Below, piece by piece: positions 7,557 through 16,033 of a stretch of 51,347 nt of DNA; within the stretch, counting starts at the first letter, position 1, and every line of letters starts with the position of its first letter. A program made the translations under genes and the position numbers. The stretch comes from MWDF01 sp964577435 (lineage in GTDB: Bacteria; Bacillota; DTU025; MWDF01). The notes beneath the pieces are model-generated. The model did not search any database and was not told where the DNA came from. It saw nothing but the letters and a program-made list of their open reading frames with translations. Where the stretch lies: the NCBI GenBank assembly GCA_964577435.1, contig CAZNZD010000005.1, positions 1 through 51,347 of the forward strand, given 5' to 3'.

Positions 7557-8279
7557 TCAGGAAAGTATGTAAGCCAGAAGAAGTCCCAGGGCCCCGTATA
7601 CTACCGCGCCCTTCCACCAGGCCGGCCCCCCGTTCATATCGTCCGCCTGGGTGCCTATCGCCCACGCTGCAGCAAAGCCTCCGACCAGGCCTCCTATATG
7701 GGCCCATACGTCTATGCCGGGTATAGCGAAGCCGATGAAAAGGTTAAGCAGGATAGATACAACGAATGACGAGCCCAATATGTACTTGAAGAGCTCAGGG
7801 CGCCTAACGCCCAGGTAGAGTATCGAACCTGCTACACCGAATACCGCGCCGGAGGCGCCCACGCCGACGGAGTACAGGCTCCCCAATATGGTGCTCAGCA
7901 AGTTTCCCGCCACGCCCGCGGTAAGGTAGATGGCCACGAAGCGCCACTTGCCGTAGACCCTCTCCGAGAAAGAGCCTAGATTGTAAAGCGAGTATGAGTT
8001 CACAAGTATGTGGAATACCCCGAAGTGCAGGAACATGGCTGTGAATATCCTCCACCACTCTCCCGCCCTCACATAAAGGTTCACCTTCGCGCCGAATGCT
8101 ACCAGCGTGTCCAGGTCCTGCGAGCTTCCCATGACCTCGAGCATTATGAACACGGCGGCATTTATGGCGATTATCGCCACGGTCGGGCTGGACAGCCTCG
8201 ACAGCGGCGAGCTACTCCTGGGGAACTTGATGAGCTTGTATCTGTCCCTTCCGCCGTTTCCGTTCTCGCCGTAAGACAT
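7557..8279 (-). CDS. rhomboid-family intramembrane serine protease
   Basis: Cleaves transmembrane substrates within the lipid bilayer. From the ATG at 8279 the protein has 240 residues with a short cytoplasmic N-terminus, then about six membrane helices. The catalytic dyad is visible as S143 in GASGAVFG and H194 in VWAHIGGLVGG. The oxyanion-type region HILVNSYSLYN contains N94 and follows the WWRIFTAMFLH helix, as in bacterial GlpG-like proteins. An in-frame ATG 19 codons upstream is possible, but AAAGGGTGATGGC sits correctly in front of 8279. It stands alone between a divergent promoter region and its own terminator. Substrate unknown. Confidence 0.88.
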   Translation of the reverse strand: MSYGENGNGGRDRYKLIKFPRSSSPLSRLSSPTVAIIAINAAVFIMLEVMGSSQDLDTLVAFGAKVNLYVRAGEWWRIFTAMFLHFGVFHILVNSYSLYNLGSFSERVYGKWRFVAIYLTAGVAGNLLSTILGSLYSVGVGASGAVFGVAGSILYLGVRRPELFKYILGSSFVVSILLNLFIGFAIPGIDVWAHIGGLVGGFAAAWAIGTQADDMNGGPAWWKGAVVYGALGLLLAYILS

Positions 8280-8327
8280 GCCATCACCCTTTGCCAAATC
8301 AGTGTGGTTCAAGCCGCTGCGTTGCAC

Positions 8328-8340
8328 TATAATCATTATA
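8328..8340. promoter_or_regulatory. bidirectional -10-like dyad in divergent gap
   Basis: TATAAT-C-ATTATA is a perfect dyad giving a consensus -10 on both strands, 49 bases upstream of the rhomboid start and in the 195-bp gap before the yhaO-like gene. No strong -35 elements are seen. Confidence 0.4.
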
Positions 8341-8474
8341 CAGACTTATCGCGGCCCGGACATCCTCCGGTTAGCGCCGGATACCTACTATAACGAATAA
8401 TAAGGCCTGCCGGGCGTCCGCACCAACAGCAATGAGAATAGCCTTCAAGCCAGTTTTCGGGAGGTAGACGGAAA

Positions 8475-9590
8475 TTGAAGCTCATGCATATGGCAGACCT
8501 GCACCTGGGCGCCCCCTGCTCATCCTTCGGAAGATGGGCGGATGACAGGAAGTCGGCAAGGGACCTCCTGTTCGGCAGGCTCATCGAGAAGGCGTGCTCG
8601 GAGGCGGACATGCTGATCATTTCCGGCGACCTGTTCGACAGGCACGACCCCGAACCGGCCCTTATATCGCAGGTGAAGGCGGGCCTCAGGCGCTTCTCTT
8701 CGGGAGGAGGCGTAGCGATACTCGTGCCCGGAAACCACGACGAGATAACATACCCCAGGTCCGTCTACCGGAAAGAGGGCTGGGATGGACTCTGCACCCT
8801 GGTCACGTCGCCCTTGCCCTCCATAGTGTTTTCAGACCTGGTAAAAGGCGAGCGCGTGTCCGTGATGTCCTGCGCCTACACAGGCGGCGTCACAAGGCAG
8901 GAGAACCTTCAGCTGCTTCCATCTCCTAAGGAGGGAAGCTTCGGCATAGCCGCCCTCCACGCATCGCTTAACAGCGCGCCTCCCGGAAAGGACATGGACA
9001 GGGCCATGATAGTGAAGTCCTCGGCACTCTCCTCCGCCGGATACAAGTACGCGGCGCTCGGCCACTTCCACAGGAGGATGCAATTGGTGGAGGGCGGGAC
9101 CACATACGTCTACCCCGGCATAATAGAGGCCTCTGGCTTCGCCGACGAGCCGGTCGGCTCATGGGTGCTGGTAGAAATCGCAGGCGGTAAGGCTAAAGCG
9201 GAATGGATGCCGCTAGACGGCCTTGAGGGGCTCAGCAAGGTGAGGGTCGATGTCAGCGGCCGCCGGGCCGACGAGGCGGCCAGGATGGTGACACAGGCAG
9301 CGGGCGATGCGCTATACGTGGACGCTGCCCTTTACGGCACGGTGTCCCCCGGCTTCATGCTTGAGGAGGTCGGGGCGGAGGTTGAGAGCGCGGGCAAGAG
9401 GGCAAGGATAACCGCAGACGAGGTCGGATCCGACGGGCAGGAGCTATCGGTGACAGCCGGCGAGATGAGCATAAGGGGACTTTTCGTGAAACAGCTGCTG
9501 TCAAAGATGGAGGCTGCGGACCCTGAAAGGAAGAGGACGATCGAAAGGGCCCTTAAGCTAGGGTTGGATGCTCTCAGGAGGAACGGCTGA
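8475..9590 (+). CDS. YhaO/SbcD-like DNA repair metallophosphoesterase
   Basis: Nuclease subunit of an Mre11/Rad50-type complex acting on DNA ends. The calcineurin-like phosphoesterase motifs are in order: D8 and H10 in MADLHLG, D52 in ISGDLFDR, N87-H88 in VPGNHDE, H162 in ALHASLN, and H197/H199 in LGHFHRR. The last ~150 residues form the capping and partner-binding part. TTG start at 8475 with GGGAGGT 9 bases upstream. Length (371) is close to the YhaO form rather than the roughly 400-residue SbcD. It lies just before the ATPase subunit gene, whose AGGAGG lies inside this gene's 3' end. Confidence 0.88.
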   Translation: MKLMHMADLHLGAPCSSFGRWADDRKSARDLLFGRLIEKACSEADMLIISGDLFDRHDPEPALISQVKAGLRRFSSGGGVAILVPGNHDEITYPRSVYRKEGWDGLCTLVTSPLPSIVFSDLVKGERVSVMSCAYTGGVTRQENLQLLPSPKEGSFGIAALHASLNSAPPGKDMDRAMIVKSSALSSAGYKYAALGHFHRRMQLVEGGTTYVYPGIIEASGFADEPVGSWVLVEIAGGKAKAEWMPLDGLEGLSKVRVDVSGRRADEAARMVTQAAGDALYVDAALYGTVSPGFMLEEVGAEVESAGKRARITADEVGSDGQELSVTAGEMSIRGLFVKQLLSKMEAADPERKRTIERALKLGLDALRRNG

Positions 9591-9591
9591 C

Positions 9592-12207
9592 ATGGTGAGG
9601 TATCTTAAGCTGGTACTGGACGGATATGGATGCTTCGCCGGGAGGAAGGAGTTCCTCTTCTCCGGCGGGATAGACACGATGTCGCTTCCGAACGAGGCCG
9701 GCAAGAGCATGATGCTAAACGGCCTTGTCCACACGATATTCGGCATGGACAAGAAGGCTAAGGACCGCTTCCGCCCATGGGACGGCGCCGCCCTATCAAG
9801 AGGGGAGCTCACGCTTGAAAGCGACGGGGCCCGGTACGTCATACGCATGGATTTCGCCGGAGACAAGGTGGAGGTCCTGATTGAAGAAAAGTTAACAGGC
9901 CTTCTTTCGGAGCGAATAAGAAGGCAGGGGCATGTACCCGGAGGAAAGCGCAGCCAGGCATACATGGAGTTTCTGAGCGAGGCGCTCGGCACAGCCGATG
10001 AGGATGCGTTCAGGGCGGCTTATGTGATAGCCCAGCCGATATCAGGCGAGTTCGCGCTAGGCGCGGGCAGGGACCTGCTCACCAAACAGGGCAGCACCCA
10101 GTTGGATAAGGCCATAAAGGAGCTTCTGGGTCAGCTCGGCAAGGCGCCGGAAGGCATCACCAGATACCTGGAGAACTACGACAGCGAGAGCAGCAGGCAG
10201 CAGAACGACAGAAGGCTTGAGCAGCTCAGAGGCAAGATGGATGACATAAGGGCGAGGCTCTCCCGGGCGCTTTCCAAGCTTGACGAGATTCAGCCCTCCA
10301 AGCAGGAGCTAGCCGAGGCGAAGCAGGCGCTGGAAGCCGCCTTAACCGCCCTGAAGAGCGGGGACGACAGGCGGGAGCGCATATTGAAATGGGCGAGGCT
10401 CAGGGAGGAGTGCCGCATCAAGCAGAAGGAGGCGGCCGATGCCACCAATTACCTCAATGCAGTCAAGGACGAGGCGAGCTCCCTTGAAACTTTAAGGCTC
10501 AAGCACGCTGAGCATCTAGGCAATGAGCCGAAGAAGGCATATGAGGAGCACCTTATAGCATCACTTGAGAGGACGGCATCGGACGTGGAGGCGATCCTCA
10601 TCGCTTCGGAAGAGGCCTCCAACAAAGCTGCCATCAAGGCCGCGACGGGGTTGCCGTCAGGACGCGAGCTTCTCTCCCCTGACGCGGAAAGCCTGCTTAA
10701 GAAGGCTGAGGAGGATGCCAGGAGGAGGGCCGCCGAGCTCAATAAGGTTATGGACGCAAGCTCCGAATGGGAGAGGCGCTTCTCTGAAGTGTCGGGCATG
10801 GGAGAGGACGAAAGGCGCAAGCTGGACCAGGTGATAAGGAAGGCCTCAGAGCCTGTGGGAAGAGCAGCCGCCGGTATGAAGTGGGCCGCAGCGCTTGCGG
10901 CGCTTTTGGGCCTTGCCTCCATAGCAGGCGGCCTCATCCTTCATTTGAGCTGGCTCGCCATGGCCGGCGTCGGGGCGCTTGGTTTTGCCGCAGTCCTTAT
11001 GTTCATTGCCAGCAAGGGCAATGGGCGGAAAGCGGCGGAAAGCTTTGAAGCGAGAGCAGAGGCGGCCGAGGCCAGGAGGATAGCAGACCTGTACGACAGC
11101 ATGATGGCAACAGCCAGGCCAGTAGTGCCGGGGGACGCCAGCGCGCAGCTCGAAGAGCTTGACAAGATCTCAAAGTGCGCCGACTCGCTCACCAGGGTCG
11201 CACTGAAGGTGAGATCCAGGCTAGATGCTGTGACGGTTGAGCAATTGGAGGCGCTTACCGACCTTTCCGGGGGCGATGCCTCGCTTGGGATGGAGGGGAT
11301 CTTGGGCAGGGGGGATGCCTTCTGGGGGGCTGCCCGCAGGGAGAACGCGAACCGGGCGCTTTCCGCTGAGGCGCTTGTTAAGTCGGCCGCCGAGGTCGCC
11401 AAAGCTGAGAATGCTGTGGCTAAGATGCTGTCTGCAAAGGGCTTTGAATCTATGGAGAAGCTTAAGGATGATACCTCGCTGAAGATGGTGGAGGCGGCAA
11501 GCGCAAGAAGCGAATGGTTGAGGGGCTTTGAGGATGACCTGATACTCAGGCCGGATCTCACCGAAGAAGTCCTCAGGGCCGCTGACGGCGAGCTTAAGGG
11601 CCTGGATGAGATGCAGGCGCAAAGAGAGCAGGATGTGGAAAGCCTAAAGCTAAGGGTGAGGGGGCTTGAGGATGAGCTGCGGCAGGCTGATGCCGAGTCG
11701 CTTTCCAACATACCAGAGCTTGAGGATGAGCTTGAGGGGCTTCAAGAGGAAGAGGAATGCATGCTGTTTGAAGCGGATGCCCTGGCAGAAGCGATAAGGG
11801 CCCTTAGAATGGCCGATGCGAGCTTCAGCACCGGGGCGAGGGTGGCCTTAGAGCAGAAGGCTACGGCCCTCCTTCAGGAGATAACCGAGGTAGGCATAAG
11901 GCAGGTGGCGGTAGGGGAGGACTTCGCGCTTGACGTAAGGCGCGAAGGAAGCAGCATATCGGCCGAGCAGCTCTCCCAGGGGACAAGAGACCAGCTGTAC
12001 ATATCGATGAGGCTTGCCGCAGCTTCCGTGCTCGAGGACGGCAGGAAGGTGCCCATATTCATGGACGACTCCTTCGGCACTACGGACAGAGGAAGGCTTG
12101 CCAGGATTAAGCTCATGCTGGAGAGATATGCATCAGAGAGGCAGTTTATCGTGCTCTCCCACTCCGAGGACATCTCCGGCTGGGGAAATCCCATAGCAGG
12201 AGTATAA
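9592..12207 (+). CDS. YhaN/SbcC-like AAA ATPase (Rad50-type)
   Basis: ATPase partner of the preceding nuclease, 871 residues. The Walker A region NEAGKS lies at residues 34-39, a long coiled coil spans most of the middle (KQELAEAKQALEAAL and similar), the ABC signature SQGTRDQL is near residue 793, and Walker B IFMDD near 824. A hydrophobic segment at about 427-472 could form one or two membrane helices, as in YhaN, which would tether the complex to the membrane. Odd point: the first glycine of the P-loop is replaced by Leu (L32). ATG at 9592 is chosen because AGGAGG is at 9576-9581; an ATG eight codons upstream lacks a site. Coiled-coil Glu/Ala/Lys richness creates long false reading frames on the opposite strand. 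Confidence 0.88.
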   Translation: MVRYLKLVLDGYGCFAGRKEFLFSGGIDTMSLPNEAGKSMMLNGLVHTIFGMDKKAKDRFRPWDGAALSRGELTLESDGARYVIRMDFAGDKVEVLIEEKLTGLLSERIRRQGHVPGGKRSQAYMEFLSEALGTADEDAFRAAYVIAQPISGEFALGAGRDLLTKQGSTQLDKAIKELLGQLGKAPEGITRYLENYDSESSRQQNDRRLEQLRGKMDDIRARLSRALSKLDEIQPSKQELAEAKQALEAALTALKSGDDRRERILKWARLREECRIKQKEAADATNYLNAVKDEASSLETLRLKHAEHLGNEPKKAYEEHLIASLERTASDVEAILIASEEASNKAAIKAATGLPSGRELLSPDAESLLKKAEEDARRRAAELNKVMDASSEWERRFSEVSGMGEDERRKLDQVIRKASEPVGRAAAGMKWAAALAALLGLASIAGGLILHLSWLAMAGVGALGFAAVLMFIASKGNGRKAAESFEARAEAAEARRIADLYDSMMATARPVVPGDASAQLEELDKISKCADSLTRVALKVRSRLDAVTVEQLEALTDLSGGDASLGMEGILGRGDAFWGAARRENANRALSAEALVKSAAEVAKAENAVAKMLSAKGFESMEKLKDDTSLKMVEAASARSEWLRGFEDDLILRPDLTEEVLRAADGELKGLDEMQAQREQDVESLKLRVRGLEDELRQADAESLSNIPELEDELEGLQEEEECMLFEADALAEAIRALRMADASFSTGARVALEQKATALLQEITEVGIRQVAVGEDFALDVRREGSSISAEQLSQGTRDQLYISMRLAAASVLEDGRKVPIFMDDSFGTTDRGRLARIKLMLERYASERQFIVLSHSEDISGWGNPIAGV

Positions 12208-12263
12208 TGGTGCAGTTTGATGTATAATCTTCCTGTCCAGTTCGCGTCAGGGGGGAATGCCAG

Positions 12264-13553
12264 TTGCAATGTGTGGCCGGGCGTATATCGGGGAGGAAGG
12301 CCGAGGGGGCTTGGATAGCCCTTATAGTCTGCTCATTGGGATACTACTTCGTGACCTTCCACAGGATGGCCCCGGCTGTGATCGCAAATGAGATCAAGCT
12401 TGAATTCTCGACCACGTCGGCGCAGCTTGGCATGCTTTCATCGATCTACTTCTTCGTATACGGGCTCATGCAGATACCTATAGGCTACCTGGTGGACAGG
12501 TATAATCCGGGGAAGGTACTGGGATTCTTCCTCATGCTGGCAGCAGCCGGCTCGCTTATGTTCGGAACGGCAGGGTCCTTCGCTACGGCTGTGTTCGCAA
12601 GGGGGCTTACCAGCCTGGGCCTTGCATCAACATACGTCACATCGACCAAGCTCTTCGGGAAGATATTCGACCGTAAGGGCTTCATCCTCTCTACCGGCAT
12701 ATTGATAACGGTGGGCAACATCGGGTCGATGACTGCTGCAAGCCCTCTTGCAGCCATAGTCGACAGATTCGGCTGGAGATTGTCCTTCCTGATCATGAGC
12801 GGCATCACGGCGGTAATCGCGGCCGCGTCTCTCGTCATACTGGGGAGGAGGGAGTACTCGCCGGCCTCATCTGCCATGAAGGAGCGCGGCAAGGGAGGCA
12901 TATCGCGCTTCGAGCTTGCGCTTTCCCTGGTCCTTGGCATCGCGGTGTTCCTGAAGAACGGCCCCCTGTTCAGCTTCCAGGGGCTTTGGGGCGTCCCGTA
13001 CCTCATGGACGTGCATGCCCTGTCCAGGATGCAGGCCAGCACCGTGCTGATGGTGATGTCCGCCTCCGCGGCTGCCGCCGGAGCGCTTGGCGGAAGCCTG
13101 TGCAGGGCATCCGGCATGGGCGAAAGGCGCTTCCTGGACCTTAACGCCGTGCTCTATGCGATATCATGGATACCCATCGCGATTGTGGTCAAAGGCTTCG
13201 TCATCCAGTCGCTTTGGGTGGCAGGCGCCCTGTTCGGGGTAACGAGCACGCTTCTGGCCGTGATGATGCAGGCGGTGCTGAAAGACAGCGTGGCCGAGGC
13301 GGGCCGGGGTGTGGCGATAGGCATAACAAACGGAATGTCGATCCTAGGAGGGGCCATCTTCCAGCCCGTGATGGGCTATATGCTCGATGCGGCGGAGGCC
13401 GGGGGCAGGGGCATCGCGGCCGGTTACTCCTCTGCGCTGATGTTCGGCCTGATCTCGGTCTGGGCCTCGGCTGCGCTGTTCATCGCAGCATGCCATATGG
13501 TGAAGGGCAAGGGGAGAGGCTGCGAGCTGCTTCCGATGCCGGAGGCCTCGTGA
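12264..13553 (+). CDS. MFS transporter (paralogue A)
   Basis: Twelve-helix major facilitator permease of 429 residues, plasma membrane. The first helix ends in FVTFHRMAPAV. The loop 2-3 motif region reads IGYLVDRYNPGKVLG, with the family-specific D-R pair. The second half opens with the segment GLWGVPYLMD that also occurs in the other two MFS proteins of this window. The closing part FQPVMGYMLDAA is also shared. TTG start at 12264 behind a purine-rich AGGGGGGAA. The stop codon overlaps the start of the next MFS gene, so both are made together. Substrate unknown; related families carry organic acids or sugar phosphates. Confidence 0.85.
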   Translation: MQCVAGRISGRKAEGAWIALIVCSLGYYFVTFHRMAPAVIANEIKLEFSTTSAQLGMLSSIYFFVYGLMQIPIGYLVDRYNPGKVLGFFLMLAAAGSLMFGTAGSFATAVFARGLTSLGLASTYVTSTKLFGKIFDRKGFILSTGILITVGNIGSMTAASPLAAIVDRFGWRLSFLIMSGITAVIAAASLVILGRREYSPASSAMKERGKGGISRFELALSLVLGIAVFLKNGPLFSFQGLWGVPYLMDVHALSRMQASTVLMVMSASAAAAGALGGSLCRASGMGERRFLDLNAVLYAISWIPIAIVVKGFVIQSLWVAGALFGVTSTLLAVMMQAVLKDSVAEAGRGVAIGITNGMSILGGAIFQPVMGYMLDAAEAGGRGIAAGYSSALMFGLISVWASAALFIAACHMVKGKGRGCELLPMPEAS

Positions 13554-14815
13554 TAGGGGCTACGGCACAAAACGATGGATATGACAGGGGCAGATGGCTC
13601 GCCCTTGCCGCATGCTCGATGGGCTTTTTGGTCGCCAACATTCACAGGATATCCCCCGGGGTCTACGCTTCCGAGCTAATGAGGGAGTTCAATACGTCCG
13701 CCTCGGTCCTGGGACTTCTCAGCTCCAGCTATTTCTATACTTACGGCCTTCTTCAGATACCGGTCGGCTTCATGTGCGACAGGTTCAGGCCCGGAAGGGT
13801 CATGGGCTTATCCATGTTTGCAAGCGTATTAGGCTCCGTCTGGTTTGCAATGAGCAGGGGGCTCATCGAGGCGATGCTGGCCCGGATTCTCCTTACCGCA
13901 GGGATCTCCTCCGTCTTCATAGCGGCAGTCAGGATCTTCGGCTACGCCTTCGCGAAGGGGGGCTTCTCGATGGCGACCGGCGTGATGGTCGCGGCAGGAA
14001 GCGTTGGGGGCATCGCAGCGCTCGCCCCTCTTGCGGTCTACATCGAGAGTTTCGGCTGGAGAAGCTCCATGCTCGCCACTGCTGGGTTAACCCTCGCGGT
14101 CGCCGTCCTTATACTCCTCGCGACGGATAAATACAAGCCCGGCACCATGGGAAAGTCGGAGGAGGGGCGAGGTGCCCGGTTCTCGCTCAAGGAGGGCAGG
14201 AAGGAATACATGCTCATGCTCTATGGGCTGGGTTTTGCGATAATGCTCCAGTACGGCACGCAGATGGGCTATCAGGGCCTGTGGGGCGTGCCTTTCCTGA
14301 TGGACATCTACGGCTTCACCAAGGTCGCCGCCGGTAACATCCTGACATATGCGAGCATCGGCGCAGTCGCGGGGTCTGCCTTGGTGGGCTGGTTAGTGGA
14401 TTCCAGGAAGGCGTCACCCCACTCGCTTATGCTCTGGTCCGCCTCGCTGGTGCTTGTCTCATGGTTCCCGATGTGCCTGAAGCTGGAAACGAATGTCCAG
14501 CTTATGCTGTCGTCGGCGGCGCTTCTGCTGGGAGGGGCGAGCTCATTCACCGCCATACTGAACCCGACCTTCGGCAACAGCTTCATAGACGACTCGTCGA
14601 GAGGCAGGTTCTTCGGCATTCTGAACTCCTGCTCTATGGTCGGCGCATCCATATTCCAGCCACTCATGGGGATCATGATCGATTCGTCCATAAAGACGGA
14701 AGCCGGCATCCAGGCCGGCTACTTCACATCCTTCAGGCTGGCTTTCGCCTGCTCGCTCATGGTGCTTCTCACAAGGCTCGCAATGTACTACAGATACAGG
14801 CGCCTTACCATCTGA
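13550..14815 (+). CDS. MFS transporter (paralogue B)
   Basis: Second tandem major facilitator protein, 421 residues, clearly paralogous to the one upstream: IHRISPGVYASEL, QIPVGFMCDRFRPGRVMG and GLWGVPFLMDIYG match the same places. The GTG start at 13550 overlaps the previous stop (GTGA), with GGAGG four bases before it; the frame stays open far upstream only as an artefact of the neighbouring gene. The 3' end overlaps the convergent QueG-like gene by 11 bases, so no terminator fits between them. The tight coupling raises the possibility of a paired or heteromeric transporter, but MFS proteins normally work alone. Confidence 0.85.
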   Translation: MIGATAQNDGYDRGRWLALAACSMGFLVANIHRISPGVYASELMREFNTSASVLGLLSSSYFYTYGLLQIPVGFMCDRFRPGRVMGLSMFASVLGSVWFAMSRGLIEAMLARILLTAGISSVFIAAVRIFGYAFAKGGFSMATGVMVAAGSVGGIAALAPLAVYIESFGWRSSMLATAGLTLAVAVLILLATDKYKPGTMGKSEEGRGARFSLKEGRKEYMLMLYGLGFAIMLQYGTQMGYQGLWGVPFLMDIYGFTKVAAGNILTYASIGAVAGSALVGWLVDSRKASPHSLMLWSASLVLVSWFPMCLKLETNVQLMLSSAALLLGGASSFTAILNPTFGNSFIDDSSRGRFFGILNSCSMVGASIFQPLMGIMIDSSIKTEAGIQAGYFTSFRLAFACSLMVLLTRLAMYYRYRRLTI

Positions 14816-15740
14816 GAAGCCCTGATGCTGCCAGGGCCTGCACATTCCTTGCTATGACATCCTCCAGGTAATCCAGCCCGCACGCATCGAGCACGCGCCT
14901 GACTCCCTCAGAAACGGGGAGGATCCCCGAATTTTCGGGGTCGAGTAGCCAATCCGTCTCCTGCTCGCCGAAGCCGCAAGGCAGCTCGGCCACTTCAAGC
15001 AGGCCTTCGTTCATCGGACAGACTGACTGGCACCTCATGCAGCCTATGAGGCAGTTGTGGGCTGCCTTGTCCAGCCATGCGGGGAATGGCGGCTGCACCT
15101 CGTTGAGGTAGGTAATGCAACGGCCGGCTTCAACAGGGAAGCTGTCCTCAAGCAGAGCCCCCGTCGGACAGGAAGAGGTGCAGGCGCTGCACGAGAGGCA
15201 TGCCTGGGCCATGAAGTCCTCGTCGAAGCCCCTTGACAGGAAGATCTGCTGCCTTGGGTCCGAGCTGCCGCAATCGGCGTCGACCAGATAGCACCTGAGC
15301 CTTACGTAGCTTCCAAAGCCCCTTACATAGGCGATGTTGTTCCTTCCGTACTCGGCAAGGCCCATCGCAACGGCAAGCGTCTTGAAAGGGGCGCGGATTG
15401 CGACCGCACCCTGAAACGCGGTTTCCACCATGCTGTCCGCTTCCCTGAGGGCCTCCTCGACCTTCGCGTAAGTTGGAGGTATCAGTGCATGTGCGAGAGC
15501 TCCGCCGCGGGCGAAGGATATCCTGTAGGCAGGCACCCTGATTGCTGCCATGACTAGCCCGCCGGCGCCGCTGGCCATCTCTGCAAGGGTCTTCTGCCCC
15601 GCCAGGTACAAGTCGAAAAGCTCCGGGTCTATGCTGCCTTTCATCCCACGGACCCTCTCGACGGCCCTGTCCAGGAGGACCGACGGCCCCCACGCGAATT
15701 TCGCGGACGCCGAGCCCTGGAGCACCGAACCTGGTGTCAA
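14805..15740 (-). CDS. QueG-like double [4Fe-4S] cluster protein
   Basis: A 311-residue cytoplasmic iron-sulfur protein of the epoxyqueuosine-reductase type. Two clusters are visible: C181/C184/C187/C191 in CLSCSACTSSCPTG, and C230/C234/C237/C241 in NCLIGCMRCQSVCPMN. The segment AEYGRNNIAYVRGFG sits where QueG has its cobalamin-side motif around the catalytic aspartate, but it diverges from the usual W-x-G-K-N form. Function as a tRNA epoxyqueuosine reductase is therefore uncertain. TTG start at 15740 with GGGAGGTG 5 bases upstream. It is convergent with, and overlaps, the MFS gene. Alternative: a corrinoid or electron-transfer reductase of unknown substrate. Confidence 0.7.
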   Translation of the reverse strand: MTPGSVLQGSASAKFAWGPSVLLDRAVERVRGMKGSIDPELFDLYLAGQKTLAEMASGAGGLVMAAIRVPAYRISFARGGALAHALIPPTYAKVEEALREADSMVETAFQGAVAIRAPFKTLAVAMGLAEYGRNNIAYVRGFGSYVRLRCYLVDADCGSSDPRQQIFLSRGFDEDFMAQACLSCSACTSSCPTGALLEDSFPVEAGRCITYLNEVQPPFPAWLDKAAHNCLIGCMRCQSVCPMNEGLLEVAELPCGFGEQETDWLLDPENSGILPVSEGVRRVLDACGLDYLEDVIARNVQALAASGLLRW

Positions 15741-15868
15741 GTGAACACCTCCCGAAATGGTGAAGTTTTGAAAAAGTTCAACATGAAAGGCCCGAATCCT
15801 CCAGGACGATTAAATATATCGGCATTTATGCCTAGGGAGGGGCGATTATCCTGTTGCGGCGGGGAGGA

Positions 15869-15905
15869 TATAATATTGCCGGGGTTCCTTTCGGGAAGCC
15901 CCGGC
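15869..15905 (+). promoter_or_regulatory. TATAAT box plus leader hairpin in divergent gap
   Basis: TATAAT at 15869-15874 is followed directly by a hairpin at 15878-15905 (GCCGGGGTTCC pairing with GGGAAGCCCCGGC through one bulge). If the -10 is used, the hairpin forms at the very 5' end of a roughly 155-base leader of the Cys-rich gene at 16034. The rest of the 293-bp gap shows AT-rich stretches but no other clear element. Confidence 0.35.
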
Positions 15906-16033
15906 CCAAGAAAAGGAGGAAGGGAAGATTGGTTCTGCCTTGATGATATCATAGGTAAAAATATATGCAATATGGTATAGAGAAATATTGTAAAACACCA
16001 GCAAAAAGACTATAGGCTGGAGGAGGTGCGGTC

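Noticed and set aside
10941..11711. Long minus-strand open frame rich in Ser/Leu within the yhaN-like gene
   Set aside because: It is an antisense shadow of the coiled-coil codons of the ATPase; it has no ribosome-binding site and no recognisable domain, and the sense gene is clear.
13166..13549. Upstream extension of the second MFS reading frame
   Set aside because: It lies out of frame over the first MFS gene; the real start is the GTG at 13550 overlapping the previous stop, with GGAGG before it.
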